A stretch of 64,000 nt of DNA from the NCBI GenBank assembly GCA_963797675.1, contig CAWCQQ010000002.1:372001-436000 (forward strand). The letters are read 5' to 3'. A program made the translations under genes and the position numbers. The notes below the pieces were generated by a model. It saw only the letters and a program-made list of their open reading frames with translations. It ran no database searches and was not told where the DNA came from. The first letter of the stretch is position 1; each line of letters opens with the position of its first letter. Positions 26,912-35,991 of the stretch are shown piece by piece. The stretch is from DASQPR01 sp963797675 (GTDB lineage: Bacteria; Actinomycetota; Actinomycetes; Mycobacteriales; Micromonosporaceae).

Positions 26912-28222
26912 TCAGCGGATCCGGACGAAGATGTCCTGCGTGTTGTTGGTGTCGTTCGCGACGATCGTGGCCGCCGACGAAGCGAAGGCCACCTGATGCC
27001 CGCAGGCCGAGATGGCCGCTTCTGCGGTGTCCAGACCGGCGCCGCCACCGGCCAGATCGACCGAGATCAGCTCGTTCGTGGCTGCGCGGACATTGCGCAG
27101 GTAGATGTCCTGGTTGGAGTTGGTGTCTGCCGGCACCAGGTCGGACGCCGTGGTGAACGCGACTAGATTGCCGTCGCCGGAGATCGCCGGGCCGACGGCG
27201 AAGCTGCCCGGCAGATCGTCGGTGCGGAACGACACCTGAGTGTTGATGCCGGTCGCCAGCGAACGTACGACCACATCCGGGTCCGCGTCGGTGTCGGTGG
27301 CGACGATGTTCGTCGCCTCGGAGACGAATGCCACGAACTTGCCGTTCGCCGAGATGACCGCCTGGGTCGCGGGGCCGTCGGATTGCGTACCGCCGGGGCC
27401 GACCGAGATGCGCCGGGTAGTGCCGGCCGATCGGTCGCGGATGAACACGTCGACCACACCGTTCGTGTCACCGGCGACCAGGTTGGTTGCGGGCGACGCG
27501 AACGTGACGAACCGGCCGTCGGCCGAGATGCCAGGCCCGTCGCTGTACGCGTTGCTCTGCCCGCCGCCGGTCCGGATCGACACACGCTTCGTGGTGCCGG
27601 CCGACATGTCGCGGACGAAGACGTCGGCGGTGCCGTTCGTATCGCCGGTCACCAGATTGGAAGCATCGGACAGGAACGCGATGTAGCGCCCGCTGGCCGA
27701 AATCGCCGGTGCGGCGTTGTCGCCGTTCGCCTTCGCGCCGTGCAGGCCGACCGAGACCAGACGCGTCACGCCGGTACGCAGATCCCGTACGAAGACGTCC
27801 GGCTGGTGGTTCGTGTCGCCCGCCACGAGATTGCTCGCCTCCGAGGAGAACGCGACGTAACGTCCGTTGCCGGAGATCCTCGGTTGGTTGCTGCGCTTGT
27901 TGGCCTGGACGCCGCCGGCGCCGACCGAGACGCGAATTGTCTTACCGGTACGCAGATCCTGGACGAAGATGTCCGCCACACCATTGGTGTCGCCGGCTAC
28001 GAGATTCGTGGCATTCGACGAGAACGCGACGAGCCGGCCGTCCGCGGAGAGGGATGACTCCGCGCTGGATTGGTTGCCCAGCGCCCCGGCGCTGCTCCGG
28101 GAGGCCAGCTTGGTAATGGGCGCCGGGTGCGCCGATGCCGGCGACGATATGCCGACGGCGCCGATCGTCAGGGTGAGCACGGACATGGCGAGCACGACAT
28201 GATGTCTTTTCTCGGACAACAC
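26912..28222 (-). CDS. Secreted seven-repeat beta-propeller (TolB-like) protein
   Basis: A 436-residue exported protein. After a signal peptide (about residues 10-35, cleavage after SSPASA) come seven ~52-residue repeats of the PD40/TolB type, recognisable by SADGRLVAFSS, SGNGRYVAFSS, SASGRYIAFLS, SADGRFVTFAS, SANGKFVAFVS, SGDGNLVAFTT and SACGHQVAFAS. Most are followed by a loop like AGDTNGVADIFVQD, whose DxNxxxD spacing resembles calcium-binding loops. This predicts a seven-bladed propeller outside the cell; binding partner unknown. The GTG at 28222 is preferred, with AAAGGAG 8 nt upstream; an ATG 6 nt earlier abuts that ribosome site and is unlikely to be used. Confidence 0.8.
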   Translation of the reverse strand: MLSEKRHHVVLAMSVLTLTIGAVGISSPASAHPAPITKLASRSSAGALGNQSSAESSLSADGRLVAFSSNATNLVAGDTNGVADIFVQDLRTGKTIRVSVGAGGVQANKRSNQPRISGNGRYVAFSSEASNLVAGDTNHQPDVFVRDLRTGVTRLVSVGLHGAKANGDNAAPAISASGRYIAFLSDASNLVTGDTNGTADVFVRDMSAGTTKRVSIRTGGGQSNAYSDGPGISADGRFVTFASPATNLVAGDTNGVVDVFIRDRSAGTTRRISVGPGGTQSDGPATQAVISANGKFVAFVSEATNIVATDTDADPDVVVRSLATGINTQVSFRTDDLPGSFAVGPAISGDGNLVAFTTASDLVPADTNSNQDIYLRNVRAATNELISVDLAGGGAGLDTAEAAISACGHQVAFASSAATIVANDTNNTQDIFVRIR

Positions 28223-28383
28223 CGGCATCTCCTTTGTAGATCGACTGAATGCCGCAAATGCTATGGGACGTCGACGATTGCTGTAACCATCTATTAACAC
28301 AGCGTTTCCGGTCGTCCGACGTCCGAGGCCCGTGACGTGCAGTCGGTCGTCGACCTGTCGGGATCTCTACAGCGACGAGCGAC

Positions 28384-28412
28384 TTGACATGTGACTAAAT
28401 GGTCACCTATCT
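28384..28412 (+). promoter_or_regulatory. Promoter with operator in the spacer, arsR-type gene
   Basis: -35 TTGACA (28384-28389) and -10 CTATCT (28407-28412) are separated by 17 bp. The spacer contains the inverted repeat GTGAC-TAAATG-GTCAC (28391-28406), so a bound repressor would block both elements. Transcription should start near 28419, at the GTG codons 28417/28420, giving a leaderless mRNA. The adjacent ArsR-family protein is the expected ligand. Confidence 0.8.
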
Positions 28413-28419
28413 TGAAGTG

Positions 28420-28740
28420 GTGGACGACGACGATCTGGTCTTCAAGGCCTTAGCCGATCCGACCAGGCGAATCCTTCTCGATCTGCTGTTCGTTCAGGAC
28501 GGCCGGACGCTGACCGACCTCGAATCCGGTCTCTCGATGACCCGATTCGGCGTGATGAAGCACCTGCGGGTTCTGGAGGATGCCGGTCTCGTCGTCGCGC
28601 GCCGTTCCGGCCGGGAGAAGCTGCACTTCCTCAACCCGGTCCCGATCCGACTGATTCACGATCGGTGGATCAGTAAATACGCCGAGCGCCACGTGACGGC
28701 GCTCGTCGATCTCAAATCGCAACTGGAGGGTTCGTCATGA
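28420..28740 (+). CDS. ArsR-family transcriptional regulator
   Basis: A ~106-residue winged-helix repressor. It begins with the family-typical LVFKALADPTRRILLDLLF, followed by the recognition helix LSMTRFGVMKHLRVLEDAGLV and wing ARRSGREKLHFLN. No metal-binding CxC pair is present, so it belongs to the metal-independent ArsR proteins paired with AHSA1/SRPBCC genes. An ATG at 28399 opens the same frame but lies inside the promoter spacer; the GTG at 28420 (or 28417) fits the predicted transcription start. The downstream gene overlaps by 4 nt. Autorepression through the spacer operator is likely. Confidence 0.88.
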   Translation: MDDDDLVFKALADPTRRILLDLLFVQDGRTLTDLESGLSMTRFGVMKHLRVLEDAGLVVARRSGREKLHFLNPVPIRLIHDRWISKYAERHVTALVDLKSQLEGSS

Positions 28741-29231
28741 CCACCGCAACGCAGACGGTTCAGGTTTATCGGGTCTACATCAAGACGTCCCCGCAGGCGA
28801 TCTGGGACGCGATCACCAAGTCCGAGTGGACCGAGCGCTACGGATACAGCTGCCCGGTGGAGTACGACCTCCGGCCCGGCGGCGCGTTCCGCAGTCCGAC
28901 CAACGCCGGTATGCGCGCGATGGGAGCCTCCGACATCGCCGTGGACGGCGAGGTCATCGAGGCCAGCGAACCGCACCGCCTGGTCCAGACGTGGCGGATG
29001 GCGATGGACGAGACCGCGGCGGCCGAAGGTTTCACCCGGTTGACGTACGAGATCTCCGACGAGGTCGACGGCGTTACGACGCTGACCATCACGCACGACC
29101 TCAACGGTGCGCCGCTCGTCGCATCTCTGGTTGCCGGCGCCGCTGAGAGTCACGGTGGTGGCGGCGGCTGGGCGTGGGTGCTCAGTGGGTTGAAGACGCT
29201 GCTCGAAACCGGTACGCCGCTCAACAGCTGA
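28737..29231 (+). CDS. SRPBCC/AHSA1-domain protein
   Basis: A 164-residue START-like (SRPBCC) domain protein. It has the family opening VYRVYIKTSPQAIWDAIT, the W-T-E-R-Y turn, YDLRPGGAFR, and the late GGGGGWAWVLSGLKTLLETG helix. These proteins bind hydrophobic ligands or act as Hsp90-activator-like modules; the ligand is unknown. The ATG overlaps the arsR stop (ATGA), showing coupling. Such ArsR-AHSA1 pairs are common in actinomycetes, and the regulator may respond to the same compound. Confidence 0.88.
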   Translation: MTTATQTVQVYRVYIKTSPQAIWDAITKSEWTERYGYSCPVEYDLRPGGAFRSPTNAGMRAMGASDIAVDGEVIEASEPHRLVQTWRMAMDETAAAEGFTRLTYEISDEVDGVTTLTITHDLNGAPLVASLVAGAAESHGGGGGWAWVLSGLKTLLETGTPLNS

Positions 29232-29317
29232 CCATCCCGCGGCTACGTAGCGTAACGGTGAGCGTCACTGATGCCGTTCGGTTCGTCGGCTCGGCAGTCG
29301 GTTCAGCAGTCGGCTCG

Positions 29318-29345
29318 CGCGTCCGCATGCGTCCATGCGGGCGCG
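29318..29345 (+). terminator. Hairpin terminator after the SRPBCC gene
   Basis: CGCGTCCGCATG (29318-29329) and CATGCGGGCGCG (29334-29345) form a 12-bp stem with one G-T pair and a 4-nt loop, about 86 nt after the SRPBCC stop and before the promoter region of the ferric-reductase-like gene. Confidence 0.7.
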
Positions 29346-29388
29346 GCGGTGAATCATGCTCACTTTTTCAGTCGGAGGGAAACCGCAT

Positions 29389-29404
29389 CTTAGAGCCGTC
29401 TAAG
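29389..29404. promoter_or_regulatory. Small inverted repeat upstream of the flavin electron-transfer genes
   Basis: CTTAGA-GCCG-TCTAAG forms a perfect 6-bp inverted repeat about 53 nt upstream of the GTG start at 29457, in the only AT-containing part of the region. It is a candidate operator; no regulator gene is adjacent on that side except the ArsR gene, whose own operator differs. Confidence 0.35.
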
Positions 29405-29456
29405 GATAGGCTGCGAGGATCGTGACGGATCGTCAGTGACGACAGGAGCATCCCCC

Positions 29457-31107
29457 GTGCCACCGCGACACGCCGTTCAGCCGCTCGGGCCGGAGCGGCC
29501 GGACCAGTCCGTCGACGGCCGCAACGGATCGTCTGCCGATTACTCTGCGTATCGACAGCTGAGCACTCCGGAGTCGCCGGAGGCGGCGTGGCGCGGGTAT
29601 GCCGATCGCCGCCCGAGCGGGCGACCGCCGCCGTTGACCGTGACGGCGACGGGCACGATCCCGCGCGTACGCCTTCCGGAGCGGCCGGATCTTCCGCCCA
29701 CGGCCGCGGCGAGATCCGGCAATGCTCCACCCGCGCTGCATCACGAGTTCGTCGGAGACTGGGGCTACCAGCCGATCGTGCCGCAGCGGTCGGATCGCGG
29801 CACCCGGCTATTTCTGATCATCATGTTCTGGTTCATGCTGTTCGCATCGGTCGAGCTGTGGTGGCTGGACACCCCGGCGAGTTCGTTGCACGGGAGCGCC
29901 CTGCTGCTCACGGCGAGCGGCCGGATCACCGGCATGATCGCGGGATTCATCCTGCTCGTCCAGATCCTGCTGATGAGCCGGGTGCGTTGGCTCGAACTCT
30001 CGGTCGGTGCGCACGATCTCCTGGTCTGGCATCGAGAGATGGGTGCCGCGCTCGTCATCTTCGTGATCGCTCACGTCGTGCTGATCACGTTCGGCTACGC
30101 CGCCGAGAGCGGCGTGTCCGTGTTCGATCAGACCGATCAACTGTGGCACGGGTTCGCCGCCATGATCAGCGCGTACATCGCGACCGGCATCCTGATCGCG
30201 ATCGGCTTGCTGGCCGATCCGTTCGGTCCGGCGGCGCATGCCCTATGAATTGTGGTACTACATCCACCTCGCGAGCTACCTGGTGCTGCTGCTCGGCTAC
30301 GGGCACCAATTCGCCGACGGCCAGGAGCTGAACAAGGGCGGCTTCGGACACTGGTACTGGGTCGCGCTCTACGTCTTCGTGGTGGGATGCCTGATCCGGG
30401 GTCGGCTGCTCACGCCGATCGCGTTCAACCTCCGGCATCGGTTGCGGGTCGCCGAGGTGGTCGCCGAGTCGGACGACATGGTCTCGATCTACATCACCGG
30501 CCGTCGAGTGGAGGACATCGATGCCCGGGCCGGTCAGTACTTCCGGTGGCGTTTCCTGGCGAAGGGCTGCTGGTGGCAGGCGCATCCGTTCTCGCTGTCG
30601 GCCGCGCCCAACGGCCGCTGGCTGCGCTTGACCGTCAGAGTCGTCGGAAACCATACGTCCGACCTGCAGAAGCTGCGGTCCGGAGTCCGGATCTTCGCGG
30701 AAGGGCCATGGGGCATCTTCACCGCCGAGCAGCGCCGCCAGGCGTCCACGCTGCTCATTGCCGGCGGCAGCGGGATCGCCCCGATCCGCGCGCTCCTCGA
30801 AGAGTTGCCGTCCGGTGCAACCGTGCTCTACCGCGCACGCAGCATGGACGATGTCATCTTCCGGGACGAACTGGAGTGGCTTGCCGATACTCGCGGGGCG
30901 ACGCTCTGGTACGTGCTCGGCTCCCGCAACGATCCAGGGCCAAAACGTGCATTCTCGCCGCACGGTATGGCGCAACTGGTCCCGGACATCAAGCGATGCG
31001 ACATCTATCTGTGCGGGCCGCCGGGCCTCGTGGACGCATCACTGGCCGCGATGAAACGGCTCCGGGTGCCGCGTCGGCACATCCATATGGACCCGTTCGA
31101 GTTCTGA
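29457..31107 (+). CDS. Ferric-reductase-like flavocytochrome (ferredoxin reductase family), one frame break
   Basis: A membrane flavocytochrome of about 550 codons. It has a Pro-rich cytoplasmic N-terminus (~110 residues), a ferric-reductase transmembrane domain of about six helices with His pairs (HREMGAALVIFVIAHVVLI; YYIHLASYLVLLLGYGHQF), then an FAD-binding barrel (GQYFRWRFLAKGCWWQAHPFSLS in pattern) and a C-terminal NAD-binding domain (LLIAGGSGIAPIRALLEEL; CGPPGLVDASLAAM). The frame breaks near 30210: the helix ending GILIAIGLLA resumes as VRRRMPYELWYYIHL. The GTG 29457 has AGGAG 8 nt upstream. It likely passes NAD(P)H electrons across the membrane to the next gene's flavoprotein. Confidence 0.88.
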
Positions 31108-31139
31108 TTCCCGTCCCCCTCGATCCCAGGAGTTTCGAC

Positions 31140-31736
31140 ATGCGTCGTGCCGCCGCCCTCCTCTTCGGAACGCTCGCCGGCACCGGCCTGCTCGTCGGCG
31201 CGAAGGTGGGGAACGCATCGATCGACGGACCGGTCGCGGCCGCCGCGACCGGCACGTCCGGCGTGGTCGTCGCGGGTCCGGGCGTCACCGGTCCGGGGGC
31301 CACGACCACCGGCGGATCTCCGGCACCGGCGAAGACCGCAACGTCGGGCAAGCCTGCTACGGCACCGTCGCCGGGTGCTGCCTCGCCGACGCCGGCCCGA
31401 CGACGTCGAAACCGACCACCAAGCCGACGACGACGCCGACCCCGACGACGACGCCGACCGCCACCGGACCGAAGGACGGCAGATATCAGGCGTCGTCCAG
31501 CGAGCATTACGGCACGTTGACGCTGACCGTGACCATCTCCGGGCACAAGATCACAGACATCGCGGCAAGCTACGCCTCGAATTCGCCGAGCTACTGCACG
31601 CAAAAAGCCTGCCCGAAGCTTCGATCCGAGGCACTGGCCGCGCAGAGCGCCCGCATTTCGCGCGGTCAGCGGAGCGACGTACACGTCGGACGCTTATATC
31701 GCCGCGCTTGGGGCCGTCCTGAAATCGGCCGCGTAG
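31140..31736 (+). CDS. FMN-binding domain protein, extracytoplasmic (two frame breaks)
   Basis: A ~199-codon exported protein. A signal anchor (residues about 4-22) is followed by a long Thr/Pro/Lys-rich linker and a C-terminal FMN-binding domain: YGTLTLTVTISGHKITDI...LRSEALAAQSARI and the attachment motif SGATYTSDAYIAAL. The Thr in SGATYT is the residue to which ApbE transfers FMN. The frame shifts near 31397 (linker) and 31660 (just before the SGATYT motif) and ends at a TAG at 31734. AGGAG is 7 nt upstream of ATG. It sits between its likely electron donor (ferric-reductase-like protein) and its flavin transferase (ApbE). Confidence 0.85.
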
Positions 31737-31749
31737 TAGCGTCACCACG

Positions 31750-32552
31750 GTGAGCGCGCACTTCCACCGCGTCGAGATGATCATGGGTACGGCCATCTCG
31801 GTCGACATCGTCGATGCCACGTCTGCGGTCGATGTCGAGATCCTGGCGGACGCGGCGTTCGATTGGTTCCACGAGGTCGACGAGCGATTCAGCACGTACA
31901 AGCCGGATAGCGAGGTATCACGGCTGGCCCGGGGCGCGCTGCGGATCGAGGCCGCATCGCCGGACCTGCGCACCGTCCTGGAGGCCTGCGAAGATCTCCG
32001 CGAGGCAACCAACGGCTACTTCGACGCGTACGCGACCGGCAGCCTTGACCCGTCCGGCTACGTGAAGGGCTGGTCCGTGCAGATCGCCTCCGATCGTCTG
32101 TACGCCGCGGGCGCGGTGAACCATTGCGTCAACGCCGGCGGCGACATCTGCGTTCGCGGGCTCGCGGCCGACGGTGAACCGTGGCGGATCGGCATCCGCC
32201 ATCCGTGGGAGGCCGGCAAGGTCGCCTGGGTCGTTGCCGCCACGGATCTCGCGATCGCCACGTCCGGCACCTACGAGCGTGGGCTGCACGTCTTCGATCC
32301 GTACAGCGGCCAACCCGTCACGTACCTCCGCTCGGTCACGATCACCGGGCCGGACCTCGCGGTCGCCGATGCGTATGCGACGGCCGCGATGGCGATGAGC
32401 GAGCGTGGCCTGAGCTGGCTCGCGGCGCTGGACGGCTACGAATGCGCGGTCGTGACCGAGAGCGGCGAGGCCTTCCGCTCGGACGGTGCCTGCCGGTCGC
32501 ACCCGACGACTCCGACGGTCTGCCGGTCGCACCCGACGAGCCGTCGAACTGA
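31750..32552 (+). CDS. apbE: FAD:protein FMN transferase (one frame break at the 3' end)
   Basis: ApbE transfers FMN from FAD to a Thr of FMN-binding domain proteins, here probably the immediately upstream product. Family features are MGTAISVDIVD, the DERFSTYKPDSEVSRL segment, VKGWSVQIASDRL, the NAGGDICVRG glycine-rich flavin loop, and the metal-binding DAYATAAMAM. The GTG start follows the FMN-binding protein by 13 nt. Near 32487 the frame shifts and the protein ends with a short repeat (LPVAPDDSDG then LPVAPDEPSN); otherwise translation would run on into the next gene. No lipobox or signal peptide is evident. Confidence 0.85.
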
Positions 32553-32572
32553 TCGCGGCCGAGGGAGACGGC

Positions 32573-32950
32573 ATGCTGCGGAAGATCGATTGCGTCATGA
32601 TCCGGGTCGACGACGTCGATGCCGCGGCGGCGTACTACGTCCGGGTGTTCGGTCTGCGAACGCACTGGCGCGCGGACGGCGCGGTCGGGCTGGTGTTCCC
32701 GGAGAGCGACGCGGAGATCGTGCTGCACGGCGATCCCGGGATACCGTCGCGCGTCGAAGTCCACTACCTGGTCGACGACGTTGCGGTCGCAGTCGCCGAG
32801 TACGTCGCGCAGGGGTGCCGCGTCCTGGTGGCGCCGTTCGACGTCACGATCGGAAAGTGCGCGGTGATTGCCGATCCGTACGGAACCCGTCTGTGCATCC
32901 TCGACATGACGAAGGGCGCCCGTCCGGATCAGACCGGCGCCCCAGCATGA
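32573..32950 (+). CDS. VOC-family (glyoxalase/bleomycin-resistance fold) protein
   Basis: A 125-residue protein with the paired beta-alpha-beta-beta-beta modules of the vicinal oxygen chelate superfamily. It has IDCVMIRVDDVDAAAAYYVRVFGL at the start, a central strand GLVFPESDAEIVLH, and the closing IADPYGTRLCILDMT. Possible metal ligands include Glu/His in the strands, but the set is incomplete, so function is unassigned. GGGAG lies upstream of the ATG. It follows apbE by 20 nt, but a functional link is not evident. Confidence 0.82.
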   Translation: MLRKIDCVMIRVDDVDAAAAYYVRVFGLRTHWRADGAVGLVFPESDAEIVLHGDPGIPSRVEVHYLVDDVAVAVAEYVAQGCRVLVAPFDVTIGKCAVIADPYGTRLCILDMTKGARPDQTGAPA

Positions 32951-32951
32951 C

Positions 32952-34358
32952 CTACGAGGCCTGGCTGACCGATGACATGTTGAAGTCGCCGATCCGCAGC
33001 CCCGGCATCGCCGTACGGCTGAAGTACTCGCCGAATTCCCGCCCGAGCGCCCGCTGCGGTGCACCGGCCTCGGCGATCCGGTGCAGCATGCCGACCGGCG
33101 AATCGTTGAACCGGAAGTTGTTCACCGCGCCGGTTACCTCGCCGTTTTCGACCAGGTAGACGCCGTCCCGGGTCAGGCCGGTGAGCAGCAACGATTGAAG
33201 ATCGACCGGCCGGATGTACCACAGGCAGGTCAGCAGCAGACCACGGTCGGTCGCCGCGATCATCTCGCTCAGGCTGCGGCCACTGCCACCCGTCGTCGCC
33301 GACATCGTGAGGTTGTCGACCGCCGGTGACAGCCGGAGTCCGGTCTTCTCGGCGCTCGCGCGGCTGGTCAGCAGGTTGGTGAGCACGCCGTCACGGATCC
33401 AGTCGGTCGGGCCGAGCGCCAGACCGTTGTCGAACACCGATGTCACCTCGTCGTTCTGGTGCGCGATGACGAACGGCGCGCACTCGAGACCCGGCGTGGT
33501 CGGGTTGCCGGAGAGCGTGACCCGTACGCCGTCGCTGCACAGCTGGTCGCCGATCCGCGTGCCGCCCGGCTTGCTGAACACCGAACGTCCGTCGGCCGCG
33601 TCCCGGCCCGATGCCGAGAAGAACAGGTACGCGATCAGATCCGCGACGGCATCCGGCGGTAGCAGCGTCTCGTACCGGCCGGCGGGCAGGTCGATACGGC
33701 GCTGCGCCCACGACAACCGCGTCGCAACCTCCGCGTCCAGTGCCGCCGCGTCCACGTCGGTGAAGTCGGCCGTCGGTACGCCGACGTAGGCGGACTGGCT
33801 GAAATCCTTCGACTTCGCGTTGATCAGGAGGCTTCCGGTCGGCTGTGCATGCCGGCGGCGCAGCCCGGTCGACGAACCGAGGTAGGTCGTCGTGACCTCG
33901 TGCTCGGCGTACCCGAACAGCAGCCGATCCTCCGAGCGCGCTCGCGCGAACGCGTCGCCGAGAGCGGGCGCCAGCGTTGCGAAGACGCCGATCGAGGTGG
34001 TCGCGGGCGGCTCCGCCCACGATCCGTCCGCGCCGCCCTGGACCAGCGGCTGAGCGTCGGGTGCCGGTCCGGCGGCGCGGGCCGCGGTCTCGCTCGCGCT
34101 GACGAGATCGGCCAGCGCGGAGACGTCGACGCCGGCGCGGGTGACGCTGCCGGCGGCCGTACCGCTGGATCCGGAAATGGTGGAGATGACCGTGACGCGC
34201 GCATCGCTCATCACGCCGTTGGTGGTCAGCGTGTTGTTCGCGAACCGGATGTTCGCGCTGCTGCGGTCTTCGACCAGCACGACGCAGCCGTCCGCGCGGG
34301 ACAGATCGAGTGCGCGCTCGACGAGGTGCTGGGATGTGTCGGTCGCTGTTCGGGTCAC
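32952..34358 (-). CDS. tldE: TldE/PmbA-type metallopeptidase partner
   Basis: A 468-residue protein of the TldD/PmbA family. It lacks the HExxxH zinc motif and carries PmbA-type phrases such as GRYETLLPPDAVADLIAYL, TPGLECAPFVIAHQN and the C-terminal GEVTGAVNNFRFNDSPVGML. In the known TldD/TldE heterodimer, the TldD subunit holds the zinc and the TldE subunit helps form the substrate channel, which processes unfolded peptides or peptide natural products. The start overlaps the tldD stop by 4 nt. It is convergent with the VOC gene, with only 1 nt between stops. Confidence 0.88.
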   Translation of the reverse strand: MTRTATDTSQHLVERALDLSRADGCVVLVEDRSSANIRFANNTLTTNGVMSDARVTVISTISGSSGTAAGSVTRAGVDVSALADLVSASETAARAAGPAPDAQPLVQGGADGSWAEPPATTSIGVFATLAPALGDAFARARSEDRLLFGYAEHEVTTTYLGSSTGLRRRHAQPTGSLLINAKSKDFSQSAYVGVPTADFTDVDAAALDAEVATRLSWAQRRIDLPAGRYETLLPPDAVADLIAYLFFSASGRDAADGRSVFSKPGGTRIGDQLCSDGVRVTLSGNPTTPGLECAPFVIAHQNDEVTSVFDNGLALGPTDWIRDGVLTNLLTSRASAEKTGLRLSPAVDNLTMSATTGGSGRSLSEMIAATDRGLLLTCLWYIRPVDLQSLLLTGLTRDGVYLVENGEVTGAVNNFRFNDSPVGMLHRIAEAGAPQRALGREFGEYFSRTAMPGLRIGDFNMSSVSQAS

Positions 34359-35879
34359 TGTCCGGCCTCCGAGACGGTGTTCAGGATGTTGATGCTGCGG
34401 AACAGCGCGGACGGGCAGCCGTGACTGACCGGTGCGACCTGGCCGGGCTGGCCCTTGCCGCAGTTGAACGCGCCCGCGAGCAGGAACGTGTCGGGACCGC
34501 CGACCGCCTCCATCGCGCCCCAGAAGTCTGTCGTGGTGGCCTGGTACGCGAAGTCCTTGACCTGCCCGACCAGGCGACCGTCCTCGATCAGGAACGCGCG
34601 CTGCCCGGTGAACTGGAAGTTGTACCGCTGCTGGTCGATCGACCAGGACTTGTCGCCGACGATGTAGAGCCCCCGCTGTACGCGCGAGATCAGCTCATCG
34701 GTGGTCGGACCGGCCGGATCGGCCTGTAGCGACACGTTCGCCATCCGCTGGATCGGCACGTGCCCGGGGGAGTCGGCGAACGCACAGCCGTTGGACCGAC
34801 CGTCGCCGATGCCGGTGAATTCGGCCATCCGCCGATCGAGCTGGTAGCCGACGAGCACGCCGTCCTGCACGATCGGCCAGTGCTGCGCGGCCACGCCTTC
34901 GTCGTCCCAGGCCACCGTGGACAGCCCGTGAGGGGTATCGCGGTCGCCGGTCACGTTCATCACCGGCTGAGCCGTAGGTCAGTGTGCCGAGCTTGTCCGG
35001 GGTGGCGAACGAGGTGCCGGCGTACGCCGCCTCGTACCCCAGCGCGCGGTCGAGTTCGGTCGCGTGGCCGATCGACTCGTGAATCGTGAGCCACAGGTTG
35101 GTCGGATCGATGACCAGGTCGTATCGGCCGGCTTCGACCGACGGTGCGGCCACCTTCTCGGCCAGCAGGCCCGGAAGCGCGGCCAACTCGGCCGCCCAAT
35201 CCCAGCCGTCGCCCTGCACGAACTCCCAGCCCCGCCCGACCGGCGGCGCGGTCGTCGACATCTCCTCGAACGCACCGGTCTCGGCGTTCACGGCCACCAC
35301 GGTCACGCCGCAATTGATGCGTACGCGCTGCTGGGTGAGCCGGTTGCCGGCCAGATCCGCGAGGTACTTGTTCTCCTGCACGGCATCCACCGACGCGTCC
35401 ACGTGATCGACCCGCTCATCGGCGAGGAGATCCCGGCTCCAACCGGCGAGCAGCGCGATCTTCTCGTCGTCCGGCAGGTCGAAGGGATTGATCTCGTACG
35501 GCGACGACCAACTCTGCGTCCCGTAGGCGGCCTCGGGTGCGAGGACGATCGGCTCCGCATTGACGGCTCGGCAGGTACGCGCGACGTCCACGGCTTGGTC
35601 GACCAGGCTTGCCGCGGTCTCCGCGGTGAGCGTTGCCCCGGCGGCAAAGCCCCACGTGCCGTCGAACACCACCCGGACGCTGGCGCCGGTGTTGGACGTG
35701 TCGCTGATCCCGTCAAGATCGCCGTCGCGCAGCCCGATGTGCTGGGCACGGATGCGCTCGACGCGCAACTCGGCATGCTGCGCTCCGAGTTCGCGAGCGC
35801 GCGCCAGCGCCGCTTCGGCCATCTCGGTGAGCGGCAACGCCACGAATGCAGGGTCTATGTCTCGTGCAGGCATGAGCAT
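34355..35879 (-). CDS. tldD: TldD-type zinc metallopeptidase (one frame break)
   Basis: The catalytic partner of TldE. The zinc-binding helix HESIGHATELDRALGYE (HExxxH) is intact about residue 265. The N-terminal IRAQHIGLRDGDLDGISD and the C-terminal AGAFNCGKGQPGQVAPVSHGCP, with conserved Cys/His, are typical of the family. After LGTLTYGS the frame shifts near 34970 and resumes as QPVMNVTGDRDTPHGLSTVAWDDEG in pattern, so the true protein is ~507 residues. Start at 35879 or 35873; no clear ribosome site. No precursor-peptide gene was recognised nearby, so a general peptide-processing role is the default. Confidence 0.88.
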
Positions 35880-35991
35880 GACGATAGAGGGCGTCTCTGG
35901 CCGGCGTTGCCCGGCACGCGCCGCGGCCGACTTTCCGCATCCGGCCGGGGCGGATGGCAGAAGCACTGGTCGCACGACCATAATCAATCTC

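Noticed and set aside
28399..28419. ATG 28399 as the ArsR start
   Set aside because: It lies between the -35 and -10 of a consensus promoter, upstream of the predicted transcription start.
31750..33159. ApbE-VOC fusion or ApbE with a long Arg-rich tail
   Set aside because: A frame shift near 32487 hides the ApbE stop at 32552; the VOC gene has its own ribosome site and start.
34355..35879. TldD/TldE as part of a RiPP cluster
   Set aside because: No short precursor gene or modification enzymes lie nearby; the flanking genes are a VOC protein and an Rrf2 regulator.
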